20,130 bases of DNA, taken from the NCBI GenBank assembly GCA_938030835.1, contig CALHID010000265.1:1-20130 (forward strand). The letters are read 5' to 3'. Within the stretch, counting starts at the first letter, position 1. Each line of letters starts with the position of its first letter. This DNA is from an uncultured Actinomyces sp. (GTDB taxonomy: Bacteria > Actinomycetota > Actinomycetes > Actinomycetales > Actinomycetaceae). The notes beneath the pieces are model-generated. The model worked only from the letters and a program-made list of their open reading frames with translations. It searched no databases and was not told the origin of the DNA. Positions 1 through 6,416 of this stretch are shown piece by piece. Position numbers and translations under genes: made by a program.

Positions 1-5
1 ATTTA

Positions 6-692
6 CTACAGTGAACGAATGACAGTGACGACCCTGCCCATAATCGTCGCGTTATCACCGGGGATCGGGGCATAGTCCTGGTTGTGGGGGAGGAGCCAGA
101 TGTGGTCAGAAGTTCTGGAAAATTCTTTGACCGTTGCCTCTCCGTCAATCATTGCAGCAACGAATTCGCCGTTGATCGCAGTGGATTGACTGCGGATGAC
201 AACGAAATCGCCATCAAGGATGCCGGCGTCCACCATGGAATCGCCGTGGACTTCAAGCATGAAAAGTTCGCCATGACCGGTCAATCGTGTCGGTAGTTGG
301 AAGATATCTTCGATTGCCTGTTCGGCGGTGATCGGTGCACCTGCAGCGATTCGCCCAACTAGGGGAATTGCTGAGGCGTCCTCATCTACGTGGCCGGTTG
401 GAATTTCGACCGTAACGATCTCTTGGGGCGACGAGGCCTTCGCGTCTTTTTCTCCGAGAAGAGTTCGTCCAGATTCAGACACTTCGAGTGCTCGGGGAAG
501 CCCGGGAACCTTCTGAAGGTAGCCAAGGCGTTCGAGTGTGTCGAGGTGGTGCTTGACCGTCGAAGGTGAAGAAAGACCGACGATTTGCGCGATTTCGCGT
601 ACCGAAGGAGGGAAGCCACGTCGACGCACTTCGGTGTTGATCAGGCGCAGAATTTCGATTTGCCGACCTGTCAATTCTGTGTCGCTGCTCAC
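6..692 (-). CDS. lexA: LexA, SOS transcriptional repressor
   Basis: This is the repressor of the DNA-damage (SOS) regulon, a dimeric DNA-binding protein that cleaves itself when stimulated by RecA filaments. The 228-aa product has an N-terminal winged helix-turn-helix (about residues 5-70, including PPSVREIAQIVGLSS) and a C-terminal S24 peptidase-like domain. The cleavage bond is visible as Ala117-Gly118 in GRIAAGAP. The catalytic Ser152 lies in HGDSMVDAGI and Lys189 in ATVKEF, so autoproteolysis should be intact. The start is a GTG at 690-692, preceded on the minus strand by a GAAGGG ribosome site. The gene is divergent from a LysM-protein gene, and a LexA-box-like palindrome overlaps its predicted -35, which implies autoregulation. 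Length and motifs fit the family with no defect. The start is well supported but not proven. Confidence 0.97.
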   Translation of the reverse strand: MSSDTELTGRQIEILRLINTEVRRRGFPPSVREIAQIVGLSSPSTVKHHLDTLERLGYLQKVPGLPRALEVSESGRTLLGEKDAKASSPQEIVTVEIPTGHVDEDASAIPLVGRIAAGAPITAEQAIEDIFQLPTRLTGHGELFMLEVHGDSMVDAGILDGDFVVIRSQSTAINGEFVAAMIDGEATVKEFSRTSDHIWLLPHNQDYAPIPGDNATIMGRVVTVIRSL

Positions 693-758
693 GATAATCC
701 CTTCGGAACTAAAAACTGGACGGAAATGAGCGTGCTCAATGGTCCACTCACAGTGTTA

Positions 759-786
759 AGAATACGGGAGAAATTGAGTAAATCAA
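759..786 (-). promoter_or_regulatory. Predicted lexA promoter
   Basis: On the minus strand, TTGATT (781-786) and TATTCT (759-764) are separated by 16 bp, a good sigma-70-type pair about 70 bp upstream of the lexA GTG. The first bases of the -35 are shared with the LexA-box-like palindrome at 783-798, so bound LexA would block RNA polymerase. The call rests on motif reading only. Confidence 0.55.
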
Positions 787-798
787 ACATATGTTCGA
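783..798. promoter_or_regulatory. LexA (SOS) box 1, lexA-proximal
   Basis: TCAAACATATGTTCGA matches the actinobacterial/Gram-positive SOS palindrome TCGAAC-N4-GTTCGA at 11 of 12 fixed positions (the one change is G to A in the left arm). It overlaps the -35 of the predicted lexA promoter, the expected place for autorepression. Confidence 0.8.
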
Positions 799-805
799 AA
801 GTGGC

Positions 806-834
806 TCGACATCTCCCAAAAGAATTGCTATCGT
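806..834 (+). promoter_or_regulatory. Predicted promoter of the LysM gene
   Basis: TCGACA (806-811) and TATCGT (829-834) are spaced by 17 bp. The -10 runs directly into the double LexA box at 831-861, which would cover the -10 and transcription start. This geometry fits a tightly SOS-repressed promoter. The call rests on motif reading only. Confidence 0.5.
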
Positions 835-861
835 ACAAGTGTTCGACGAACATCTGTACGA
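831..861. promoter_or_regulatory. Tandem LexA boxes 2 and 3 (abutting double site)
   Basis: Two SOS-type palindromes share base 846. Box 2 (831-846, TCGTACAAGTGTTCGA) matches TCGAAC-N4-GTTCGA at 11 of 12 fixed positions. Box 3 (846-861, ACGAACATCTGTACGA) matches at 10 of 12. The pair is itself a near-perfect 14-1-14 inverted repeat (832-845 against 847-860). It sits over the -10 and start point of the LysM gene and ends 16 bp before its GTG. Confidence 0.75.
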
Positions 862-877
862 CCGAAAGGGGAACATC

Positions 878-1333
878 GTGAGCACAATGACTGTTGCAGC
901 GTCTCAAGAGGGGACTCGTCGCCCGCACCTTCAACTCGTCTCCGAGGAATCCCTAGCATCCGTTTATGACATTCGTCAGGCGCCATCAGCTCGACGTCGC
1001 CGTGAGCTCCTTCGCAATGACGATCCTTCGATGCGTCGTCGCCCGGTCGTCGCAACGCGTTCGTCTTTGGGGCTTCGTCGCTTGGTGAGCGGCGCTCTAG
1101 CGTTCATTGCCGCTACGGGAATTGCAGTTGGTGCGGGTCTTGCATTGCAAACTCAGCCTTACGATGGTCCGACCCGTGTGGTTTCTGTGGCAAACGGGGA
1201 TAGCGTGTGGAGTTTGGCTCAGGGAGTCTCGACCACTCGTCCACTGAAAGATGTCGTCAATGACATCAAAGAGCTCAATGATGTTCAGGGTGCATTGCAA
1301 GTTGGTCAGGAAGTGCGCGTCCCGACTCGCTGA
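878..1333 (+). CDS. LysM-domain membrane protein, probable SOS-induced cell division inhibitor (DivS/ChiZ/YneA type)
   Basis: The product is 151 aa. It has an Arg-rich cytoplasmic N-terminus (about residues 1-66, containing RRRREL and MRRRP), one transmembrane helix (about 69-90, LVSGALAFIAATGIAVGAGL) and an extracytoplasmic LysM fold (about 98-149, from VVSVANGDSVWSLAQ to QVGQEVRVPT). The start is the GTG at 878, with an AAAGGGG ribosome site at 865-871. An in-frame ATG at 791 would begin upstream of the promoter and inside LexA box 1, so I rejected it. Gene order lexA-this-nrdR matches M. tuberculosis lexA-Rv2719c(chiZ)-nrdR and C. glutamicum lexA-divS-nrdR, where the LysM protein is damage-induced and halts septation; B. 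subtilis yneA beside lexA is analogous. The SOS role is inferred from the boxes and synteny. Sequence similarity outside LysM and the membrane segment cannot be judged here. No hydrolase domain is visible. Confidence 0.85.
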   Translation: MSTMTVAASQEGTRRPHLQLVSEESLASVYDIRQAPSARRRRELLRNDDPSMRRRPVVATRSSLGLRRLVSGALAFIAATGIAVGAGLALQTQPYDGPTRVVSVANGDSVWSLAQGVSTTRPLKDVVNDIKELNDVQGALQVGQEVRVPTR

Positions 1334-1370
1334 CCAGCGTTTTATTCTCCCTGTTGCCGTGGTGTCTTAG

Positions 1371-1399
1371 TTGCGAATCTGATCGATCAACCGTAGTTT
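1371..1399 (+). promoter_or_regulatory. Predicted nrdR promoter giving a leaderless mRNA
   Basis: TTGCGA (1371-1376) and TAGTTT (1394-1399) are spaced by 17 bp. A start point 7 bp after the -10 falls on the nrdR GTG at 1406. No usable Shine-Dalgarno lies at a normal distance; the AGAGG purines directly touch the start codon. Leaderless mRNAs are common in Actinobacteria. Confidence 0.45.
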
Positions 1400-1405
1400 T
1401 AGAGG

Positions 1406-1888
1406 GTGCACTGCCCTTTCTGTCATAACCCTGATTCGCGTGTGGTTGATACACGTATTGCGGATGATGGCGCCTCGATTCGTCGGCGCAGGGAATGCAC
1501 CTCATGTAAGAAACGCTTCACAACACTGGAAACCTCTTCTTTCCAAGTTGTTAAGCGCTCTGGTGTCATCGAGCCCTTCTCGCGGAATAAGGTTGTTGCT
1601 GGGGTAAGGAAAGCATGCCAAGGGCGTCCTGTTTCCGATGATGAGCTGGCACTTTTAGCCCAACAGGTTGAAGAGCATCTTCGTACTTCCGGCGTCTCTT
1701 CTGTATCCAGCGATGAGGTTGGGAAAGCGATTCTGCCCTTTCTTCAGGATCTTGATGAGATCGCATACCTACGTTTTGCCTCCGTCTATCACGCGTTTAA
1801 TTCGCTAGACGACTTTGCAGATGCGATTGATTCACTGCGCGAACGTTCTCAGGCTAAAAAGGCGACAAAGACTGCGAAGAACAAATAG
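1406..1888 (+). CDS. nrdR: NrdR, ribonucleotide reductase transcriptional repressor
   Basis: NrdR represses ribonucleotide reductase genes by sensing ATP/dATP and binding paired NrdR boxes. The 160-aa product starts with the diagnostic MHCPFC. Its zinc ribbon uses Cys3, Cys6, Cys31 and Cys34, and an ATP-cone follows at about residues 49-139 (KRSGVIEPFSRNKV to YLRFASVYHAF). The Lys/Ala-rich tail is the usual variable end. The GTG at 1406 is fixed by the family N-terminus even though no spaced ribosome site exists, consistent with a leaderless message. It lies 72 nt after the LysM gene on the same strand and converges with the helicase gene. No NrdR box was recognised in this window, so its targets must lie elsewhere. 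Confidence 0.96.
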   Translation: MHCPFCHNPDSRVVDTRIADDGASIRRRRECTSCKKRFTTLETSSFQVVKRSGVIEPFSRNKVVAGVRKACQGRPVSDDELALLAQQVEEHLRTSGVSSVSSDEVGKAILPFLQDLDEIAYLRFASVYHAFNSLDDFADAIDSLRERSQAKKATKTAKNK

Positions 1889-1950
1889 GTCAGGGCTGCA
1901 GCTGAGCGAATAAAACGCCTGCCTTTTTCCAAAAAAATTCTCGCAGAACG

Positions 1951-1961
1951 GCTCGAAGAGC
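1951..1961 (-). terminator. Weak hairpin in the convergent nrdR/helD intergenic region
   Basis: GCTC-GAA-GAGC forms a 4-bp stem. Read on the minus strand it is followed after about 13 nt by a run of seven T (A-run at 1931-1937). The gap is too long for a classical intrinsic terminator, so this is only a possible 3' end for the helicase transcript. Nothing stronger was seen for nrdR between 1889 and 1974. Confidence 0.2.
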
Positions 1962-1974
1962 TTAAACCTTGCCT

Positions 1975-4230
1975 TTAGGCTTCCCACTCTTCCATGCCAC
2001 GGGGCAGCTGCGTAGTCGTGACGGCATGCAGATCGTGAGTTGCGCGGGTGAGCGCAACGAAAAGGTCGCCACTTCCTTGCTCAAGAATGGCGCCCGGTTC
2101 GACAACCACGACCGAATCAAATTCCAACCCCTTAGATCCAGCCGCAGTCAGATAACTCACTCGCTGATCCAAAGCGCTTGCCCCCGATTCATCCGCATGC
2201 CACAGCTGCGCCTGAGCATCTGGAACGATCACGCAAATACGTCCCTTTCCTTCGCCCTCTTCGCGGTCAAGGCGTTCTTCCATCGCAGAGACGACTTGAG
2301 AGATGCATTCCTTAAGTGTGTCTTTGTGTGTATGTGAAACCTGGTAACAGTTGGGAACATCCCGAACAGCTTCCATGGGGTAAAGAACTGGAGTGCCGTG
2401 CTGTGCCATAACGGCCTGCGCGATTCGGGTTAGCGCCCGAGGAGTCCTGTAGGAAATTGAAAGAACGAACTCTTCACTGAACGCGCGCGCGGCTGGGCCA
2501 AGAGCTTGCTTCCACGAATTTGGACGTCGGTGGCCTCGTTTTTGGTCGAGATCGCCAACAACTGTCATTGAGCGACTTGGGCAACGTCGCAAAAGACAAC
2601 GCCACGCCATAGGCGAAAGATCTTGGGCCTCGTCAATGACAATATGCCCATAAGTCCAGGAACGGTCTGCCCATGCGCGTTCAGCAAGCGGCCGGAGCGA
2701 GGGTGCCTCCTGAGTCTGGCGCATCAGCATATCTGCGGTGACAATTCCGCCGCCCAAGCCCGTTGCATTCAAAGCCTCGTTCGCGCGCTCCCGTTCCTCT
2801 TTTTCTCGCTGTTCTTCGGCTCGGCGCTTCTGGGCTGAAGCGAGATCAAGCGTCCCCAAGAGCTCCTCGAGCTCGTCGATCAGTGGAATATCTGAGATGG
2901 TGAGCGGCTCATATTGAGCTCGGTACAAGAGGCTCAAGTCTTCGACCGACAGGGGAGTGCCTGCCTTACGGTTCGCTTGAGCCAAGAGATCTGGGCGCGA
3001 CCACAGCTTGCGAAGGAAGACAGGTGCCTGTGTGGGCATCCACGCCAAGTTAATTGCCCGACGGGCATCAACCGAGTCGCGGATCTCAGACATCCAGGTC
3101 CTCAAATCATCAGGATCGATGTCTGCCGTGCTGGATGCATCCCCAGCTTCGACGATTAAACGTCCAGCAAGAAGCTCCATAAGGCCCATCGCGAAAGACT
3201 CTCGCGCGACATTGTGTGGACGGCCGCTTCGGCGCGCTCGCGAAAGAGCTTCCTGCACATCTTTGATTCGCAAAGTAACACGGCGATTCCAGACTTGAAG
3301 AACTTGATCACGATCGGGAAGACGCGGGATCAGACGAACTGCTTCGCGCAGAATACGACTAAACGCCGCGCGTCCCTTAATCGCAGCGATATCGACGGGA
3401 TCATCGTCTTGTGCACTCAAGCCGGGGACGATGTCACCGATGGTCATCTGTACGACACCGGATTCGCCGAGGGATGGAAGAACCTGCTCGATATAGCGCA
3501 GGAAGGTGCGAGAGGGGCCAATGATGAGTACTCCCGAACGTTCAAGTCTCTCGCGCTGCGTGTAGAGAAGATAGGCAGCTCGGTGTAGGGCAACCGCAGT
3601 TTTGCCTGTGCCGGGGCCGCCTTGAACCACAAGGATTCCTCGATCGCTGGCGCGGATCACTCGGTCCTGTTCGCCCTGGATCGTTGCAACAATATCTCCC
3701 ATTCGGCCACTACGCGCCGAAGAGAGCGCGGACATCAAGGCACCTTCGCCTTGAAGGGTAAGTCCTTGATGCTGTGCCTGATCGACATCAAGAAGTTCAT
3801 CTTCAACCGAAGTGACTGTACGCGCACGAGTCGCAATATGTCGGCGGCGAACGACTCCCAGAGGCTCTTGGGCTGTCGCTTGATAGAAGGGGGCAGAAAT
3901 TGGAGCTCGCCAGTCGACAAGAAGGGGAGCAGAGTGCTCATCGAGAAGAGAAATGCGACCGATGTAGTGGGTCGCGTGGTCCTTCATATCGAGGCGCCCA
4001 AAGACTAAGCGCTCTTCGACGTTATCCAGTCGGGAAGACAACTCTGCAAAGTGAGTGGCCAGAGCATCGCGCTCAGTCCATCCCTGAGCATTACCGACCC
4101 CGTGATTAGCATCGATCTTCTGACGCTGCTCGCGGTATTGAGAACGCAGTTGATCCAATCGCGAGTACGCGCGGTCAACGAATTCTTGTTCTTCAGCCAC
4201 TGGGGTAGTAGCGCGAGCGGAGTCAGACAT
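1975..4230 (-). CDS. helD: HelD-type UvrD/Rep superfamily 1 helicase, RNA polymerase-associated
   Basis: HelD proteins are ATP-driven factors that insert arms into RNA polymerase channels and release stalled or drug-bound polymerase; some actinobacterial members give rifamycin tolerance. The 751-aa product has an N-terminal charged coiled coil (about residues 12-75, YSRLDQLRSQYREQ), Walker A GGPGTGKT (204-211), Walker B VIDEAQDLSP (531-540), GDLDQ (559-563), SYRTP (593-597), TAAGSKGLEFD (695-705) and VALTRA (725-730). The long segment between motifs Ia and II (about 260-520), with a charged stretch near 464-484, is the usual HelD insertion. The ATG at 4228-4230 has GGAAGG six bases upstream. 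It is transcribed alone, divergent from the PAC2 gene. Assignment to HelD rather than PcrA/UvrD rests on the N-terminal arm and short overall length. Drug tolerance is not shown by the sequence. Confidence 0.88.
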   Translation of the reverse strand: MSDSARATTPVAEEQEFVDRAYSRLDQLRSQYREQRQKIDANHGVGNAQGWTERDALATHFAELSSRLDNVEERLVFGRLDMKDHATHYIGRISLLDEHSAPLLVDWRAPISAPFYQATAQEPLGVVRRRHIATRARTVTSVEDELLDVDQAQHQGLTLQGEGALMSALSSARSGRMGDIVATIQGEQDRVIRASDRGILVVQGGPGTGKTAVALHRAAYLLYTQRERLERSGVLIIGPSRTFLRYIEQVLPSLGESGVVQMTIGDIVPGLSAQDDDPVDIAAIKGRAAFSRILREAVRLIPRLPDRDQVLQVWNRRVTLRIKDVQEALSRARRSGRPHNVARESFAMGLMELLAGRLIVEAGDASSTADIDPDDLRTWMSEIRDSVDARRAINLAWMPTQAPVFLRKLWSRPDLLAQANRKAGTPLSVEDLSLLYRAQYEPLTISDIPLIDELEELLGTLDLASAQKRRAEEQREKEERERANEALNATGLGGGIVTADMLMRQTQEAPSLRPLAERAWADRSWTYGHIVIDEAQDLSPMAWRCLLRRCPSRSMTVVGDLDQKRGHRRPNSWKQALGPAARAFSEEFVLSISYRTPRALTRIAQAVMAQHGTPVLYPMEAVRDVPNCYQVSHTHKDTLKECISQVVSAMEERLDREEGEGKGRICVIVPDAQAQLWHADESGASALDQRVSYLTAAGSKGLEFDSVVVVEPGAILEQGSGDLFVALTRATHDLHAVTTTQLPRGMEEWEA

Positions 4231-4322
4231 TGGGACCTTCCGGTAGAAAAAGTCTGGCGTTCTATTTTGCCCTAATTTCCAGTGATTTTCACTCTCTAAG
4301 CCGATGGCGCAAATGTGGGATT

Positions 4323-4341
4323 AGCCGCGCCTAGGGCGGCT
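4323..4341. repeat. 19-bp imperfect inverted repeat between helD and the PAC2 gene
   Basis: AGCCGCGCCTAGGGCGGCT has perfect 6-bp outer arms (AGCCGC/GCGGCT) around a centre containing CCTAGG. It lies 93 bp upstream of the helD ATG and about 64 bp upstream of the PAC2 ATG, just before a possible plus-strand -10 TAGAAT (4356-4361) that lacks a good -35. It could be an operator for either divergent gene. The rest of this 174-bp intergenic region shows no other clear signal. Confidence 0.4.
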
Positions 4342-4404
4342 CAACAATGTAGCTTTAGAATGAGTGATACCAGTTGAGACGGTTGGAAACCGAAGGAGGG
4401 GAAC

Positions 4405-5592
4405 ATGACCGAAACCCAGACTCATGGGGACAACCACCAAGCTCCCCCGATTCGCGCGCGAATTCTGGTCATCTACTTCGATGGCGCGATGGATGCGGGA
4501 GCATCCGGTCGTATGGCCGCTGAACAGATGTTGCGCGCCCTTCCAACCACGCATATTGCTGACTTTGAAGCAGAAGACTTCATTAATTATCGGTCACATC
4601 GACCAGTGATCACGGTAAAAAACTGGGTGACGCAGGAGGTTGAGCTTCCGAAGATTTCTTTGGATGTTCTGCGTGATGATCGGGGAGAATCTTTCCTCTT
4701 GCTCCACGGTCCTGAACCGGACTATCGCTGGGAAGAGTTCGCTGAACGTGTTCGCAAGATCGTCAGCGATGCCGGCGTCGAGGTCGTATTCGGGATGACC
4801 GGTGTCCCTTCGGGCGTACCGCATACGCGCCCAACTCCGGTTCATGTCCACACGACCGATGCCTCCCTTGTTCCTGCGCAGCCGCATATGGCTGCGACGA
4901 TGCAATTCCCCGGGTCGATTGTGTCCTTCCTACAGTGGAAGCTCAAGCAAGCGGGGATCGATGGGATGACTCTCTTGGCGATCGTTCCTTACTACATGTC
5001 AGAGTCGGCCTATCCTGCAGCCTCCTCAGCGATTTTGCGTAAGCTTACTGAGTTCTCGGGGCTTTCCCTACCTGTCGGTGATCTGGAGCAGGGAGCAGCA
5101 GAGGATTTGGATACCTTCGCAGCCCTTGTCGATGCCAACCCGGAGGTTCAGCACACCGTTCGTGCATTGGAAGAGCATTACGACTCTTTCTCGGGAGATG
5201 GTTTGGGAATTCCGCTCAATGCTGTTCCCTCAGCTTTTAGTGTCCAAAATCCTCAAGATAAAGAGAGCGATGCGAGCGGCATTACCGACGCGATCGAGGC
5301 CTACCTTGCCTCGGTAACCGATGGTGCTGCTGGCGTAGACGTTACTGAAGAGCCGGCGGAGAAGCCCGTTCAAGCGCCCTCAACCGAGGAGCTTTTAGCT
5401 CAGGCACTTGAGCGTATTGCGCAGCGTGAAAAGAAAGGCGAAGGCAGCACCATTCCTCATGCTCCTCGTCACCGCGGTGATGCAACCTCAGTAGAGGTCT
5501 CTGGGGAATCAGGTACCGCTGAGGAGCAGACGACCCAGTCGCCGGCTGAAGCCGAGGCTGATTCTGAGGACGAAACCAAGCCGCAGGACTAG
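4405..5592 (+). CDS. PAC2-family protein (proteasome assembly chaperone-like fold)
   Basis: The 395-aa product fits the PAC2 family found in archaea, eukaryotes and many Actinobacteria; the actinobacterial members have no settled function. The domain spans about residues 18-270, with LVIYFDGAMDAG (21-32), LLLHGPEPDYRW (98-109), GVPHTRP (137-143), VPYYM (194-198) and EEHYDS (256-261). Residues about 280-395 form a low-complexity acidic tail rich in Glu, Ala and Thr, with one short amphipathic helix (EELLAQALERIAQ, about 328-340). The ATG at 4405 has a strong AAGGAGGGG ribosome site. It is monocistronic as far as seen and converges with the next gene, sharing the CTAG at 5589-5592. No proteasome genes are visible here, so a role in proteasome assembly is not supported. 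The family call is fairly firm; function is unknown. Confidence 0.85.
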   Translation: MTETQTHGDNHQAPPIRARILVIYFDGAMDAGASGRMAAEQMLRALPTTHIADFEAEDFINYRSHRPVITVKNWVTQEVELPKISLDVLRDDRGESFLLLHGPEPDYRWEEFAERVRKIVSDAGVEVVFGMTGVPSGVPHTRPTPVHVHTTDASLVPAQPHMAATMQFPGSIVSFLQWKLKQAGIDGMTLLAIVPYYMSESAYPAASSAILRKLTEFSGLSLPVGDLEQGAAEDLDTFAALVDANPEVQHTVRALEEHYDSFSGDGLGIPLNAVPSAFSVQNPQDKESDASGITDAIEAYLASVTDGAAGVDVTEEPAEKPVQAPSTEELLAQALERIAQREKKGEGSTIPHAPRHRGDATSVEVSGESGTAEEQTTQSPAEAEADSEDETKPQD

Positions 5593-6386
5593 AGCGCGCT
5601 CTGCGTCCAGCCGACGGCCTCGTCAGTCAGAGGGCGGGTCCCAGCGCGCCACTTACCCAGTTCCTTCCCGCGCAGTGGGCGGGCGGGAAGGGGAAGCTTG
5701 CGCAAGAGGCGGTCAAGCTCAACCTCATCGGTGCGGCCGGGAGTAGTTTGTGCAAGGAAAACGATGTTTCCTCGGCGAGCTCCGCGACCAACTTTGGGAT
5801 CGCACAGTGCTTGTACGTCTGCGAAGGATTCACTCATCCCAGCTAAATCCAGACGCGCGTTGTCGCCACCGCCGTGCGCACTATTTTCAAGGAGGATCCC
5901 GTCGCTGCGGAGGACTCGTTGGCATTGAGCTGCGAACTCGGTGGTCCTCAATTGCGGGGGGACAGATTCTCCGGCAAAAGCATCGCGGACAATGACATCG
6001 AAGGAAGAATCTCGCAGGGAATCGATCACTTGACGCGCTTCTCCAATACGGATTTTTAGAATTGGAGAACGCGGTAAATCAAAGTGATCTCGAGCAAATT
6101 GCGCAATAGTTTGGTCAATCTCAACAACGGTGTGGCGTGAGGCGGGGAAGAGAATAGACCAGGCCCAGGGGAGCGCACACGCCGCGCCACCCAGATGTAA
6201 TACGCGAATGGGGTCATTGGCTGCGTAAGTTGATTGCAGTGCGCAGGTCGCATGCTGCATGTATTCGAAATCTAGGTAACTGGGATCAGAAGTGTCGATA
6301 CACGACGACTCCGCCCCGTTAATGAGAAGGGTCGCTCGCGGGCCGTCCCAGCGGATCTCGATTGACGGGGAGTCTAGAGTAGTCAT
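5589..6386 (-). CDS. Spermidine synthase-like class I SAM-fold protein
   Basis: From the ATG at 6384-6386 the product is 265 aa. It shows a Rossmann-type methyltransferase core: motif I VLHLGGAACALP (62-73), acidic end of beta-2 VVEID (87-91), and VRDAFAGE (133-140) before a helix and RVLRSDGILLEN. This resembles actinobacterial spermidine synthase-like proteins, but the canonical GGGDG loop is GGAAC, so true aminopropyl transfer is doubtful; a methyltransferase of unknown substrate is equally possible. An in-frame ATG at 6489-6491 would extend it 35 residues into the dinB gene and is less likely. No Shine-Dalgarno precedes the chosen ATG, but TACAGT lies six bases upstream, which suits a leaderless message. 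It is divergent from dinB with only 30 bp between starts, and its stop overlaps the PAC2 stop. Confidence 0.75.
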   Translation of the reverse strand: MTTLDSPSIEIRWDGPRATLLINGAESSCIDTSDPSYLDFEYMQHATCALQSTYAANDPIRVLHLGGAACALPWAWSILFPASRHTVVEIDQTIAQFARDHFDLPRSPILKIRIGEARQVIDSLRDSSFDVIVRDAFAGESVPPQLRTTEFAAQCQRVLRSDGILLENSAHGGGDNARLDLAGMSESFADVQALCDPKVGRGARRGNIVFLAQTTPGRTDEVELDRLLRKLPLPARPLRGKELGKWRAGTRPLTDEAVGWTQSAL

Positions 6387-6392
6387 AGGGCT

Positions 6393-6398
6393 ACTGTA
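6393..6398 (-). promoter_or_regulatory. Predicted -10 for a leaderless spermidine synthase-like mRNA
   Basis: On the minus strand TACAGT ends six bases before the ATG at 6386, so transcription would begin at or next to the start codon. The only -35-like hexamer, TCGACA, is about 19 bp upstream, so the promoter is weakly supported. This would place the promoter inside the dinB ribosome site and 5' end. Confidence 0.3.
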
Positions 6399-6416
6399 CG
6401 TGGGAAGGAGGATACG

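Noticed and set aside
791..877. Upstream extension of the LysM gene to an ATG at 791
   Set aside because: It would start inside LexA box 1 and before the predicted promoter; the GTG at 878 has a good ribosome site.
6387..6416. A LexA box before dinB
   Set aside because: No GAAC-N4-GTTC-like palindrome occurs in the 30-bp interval or just upstream, so SOS control of dinB is not supported here.
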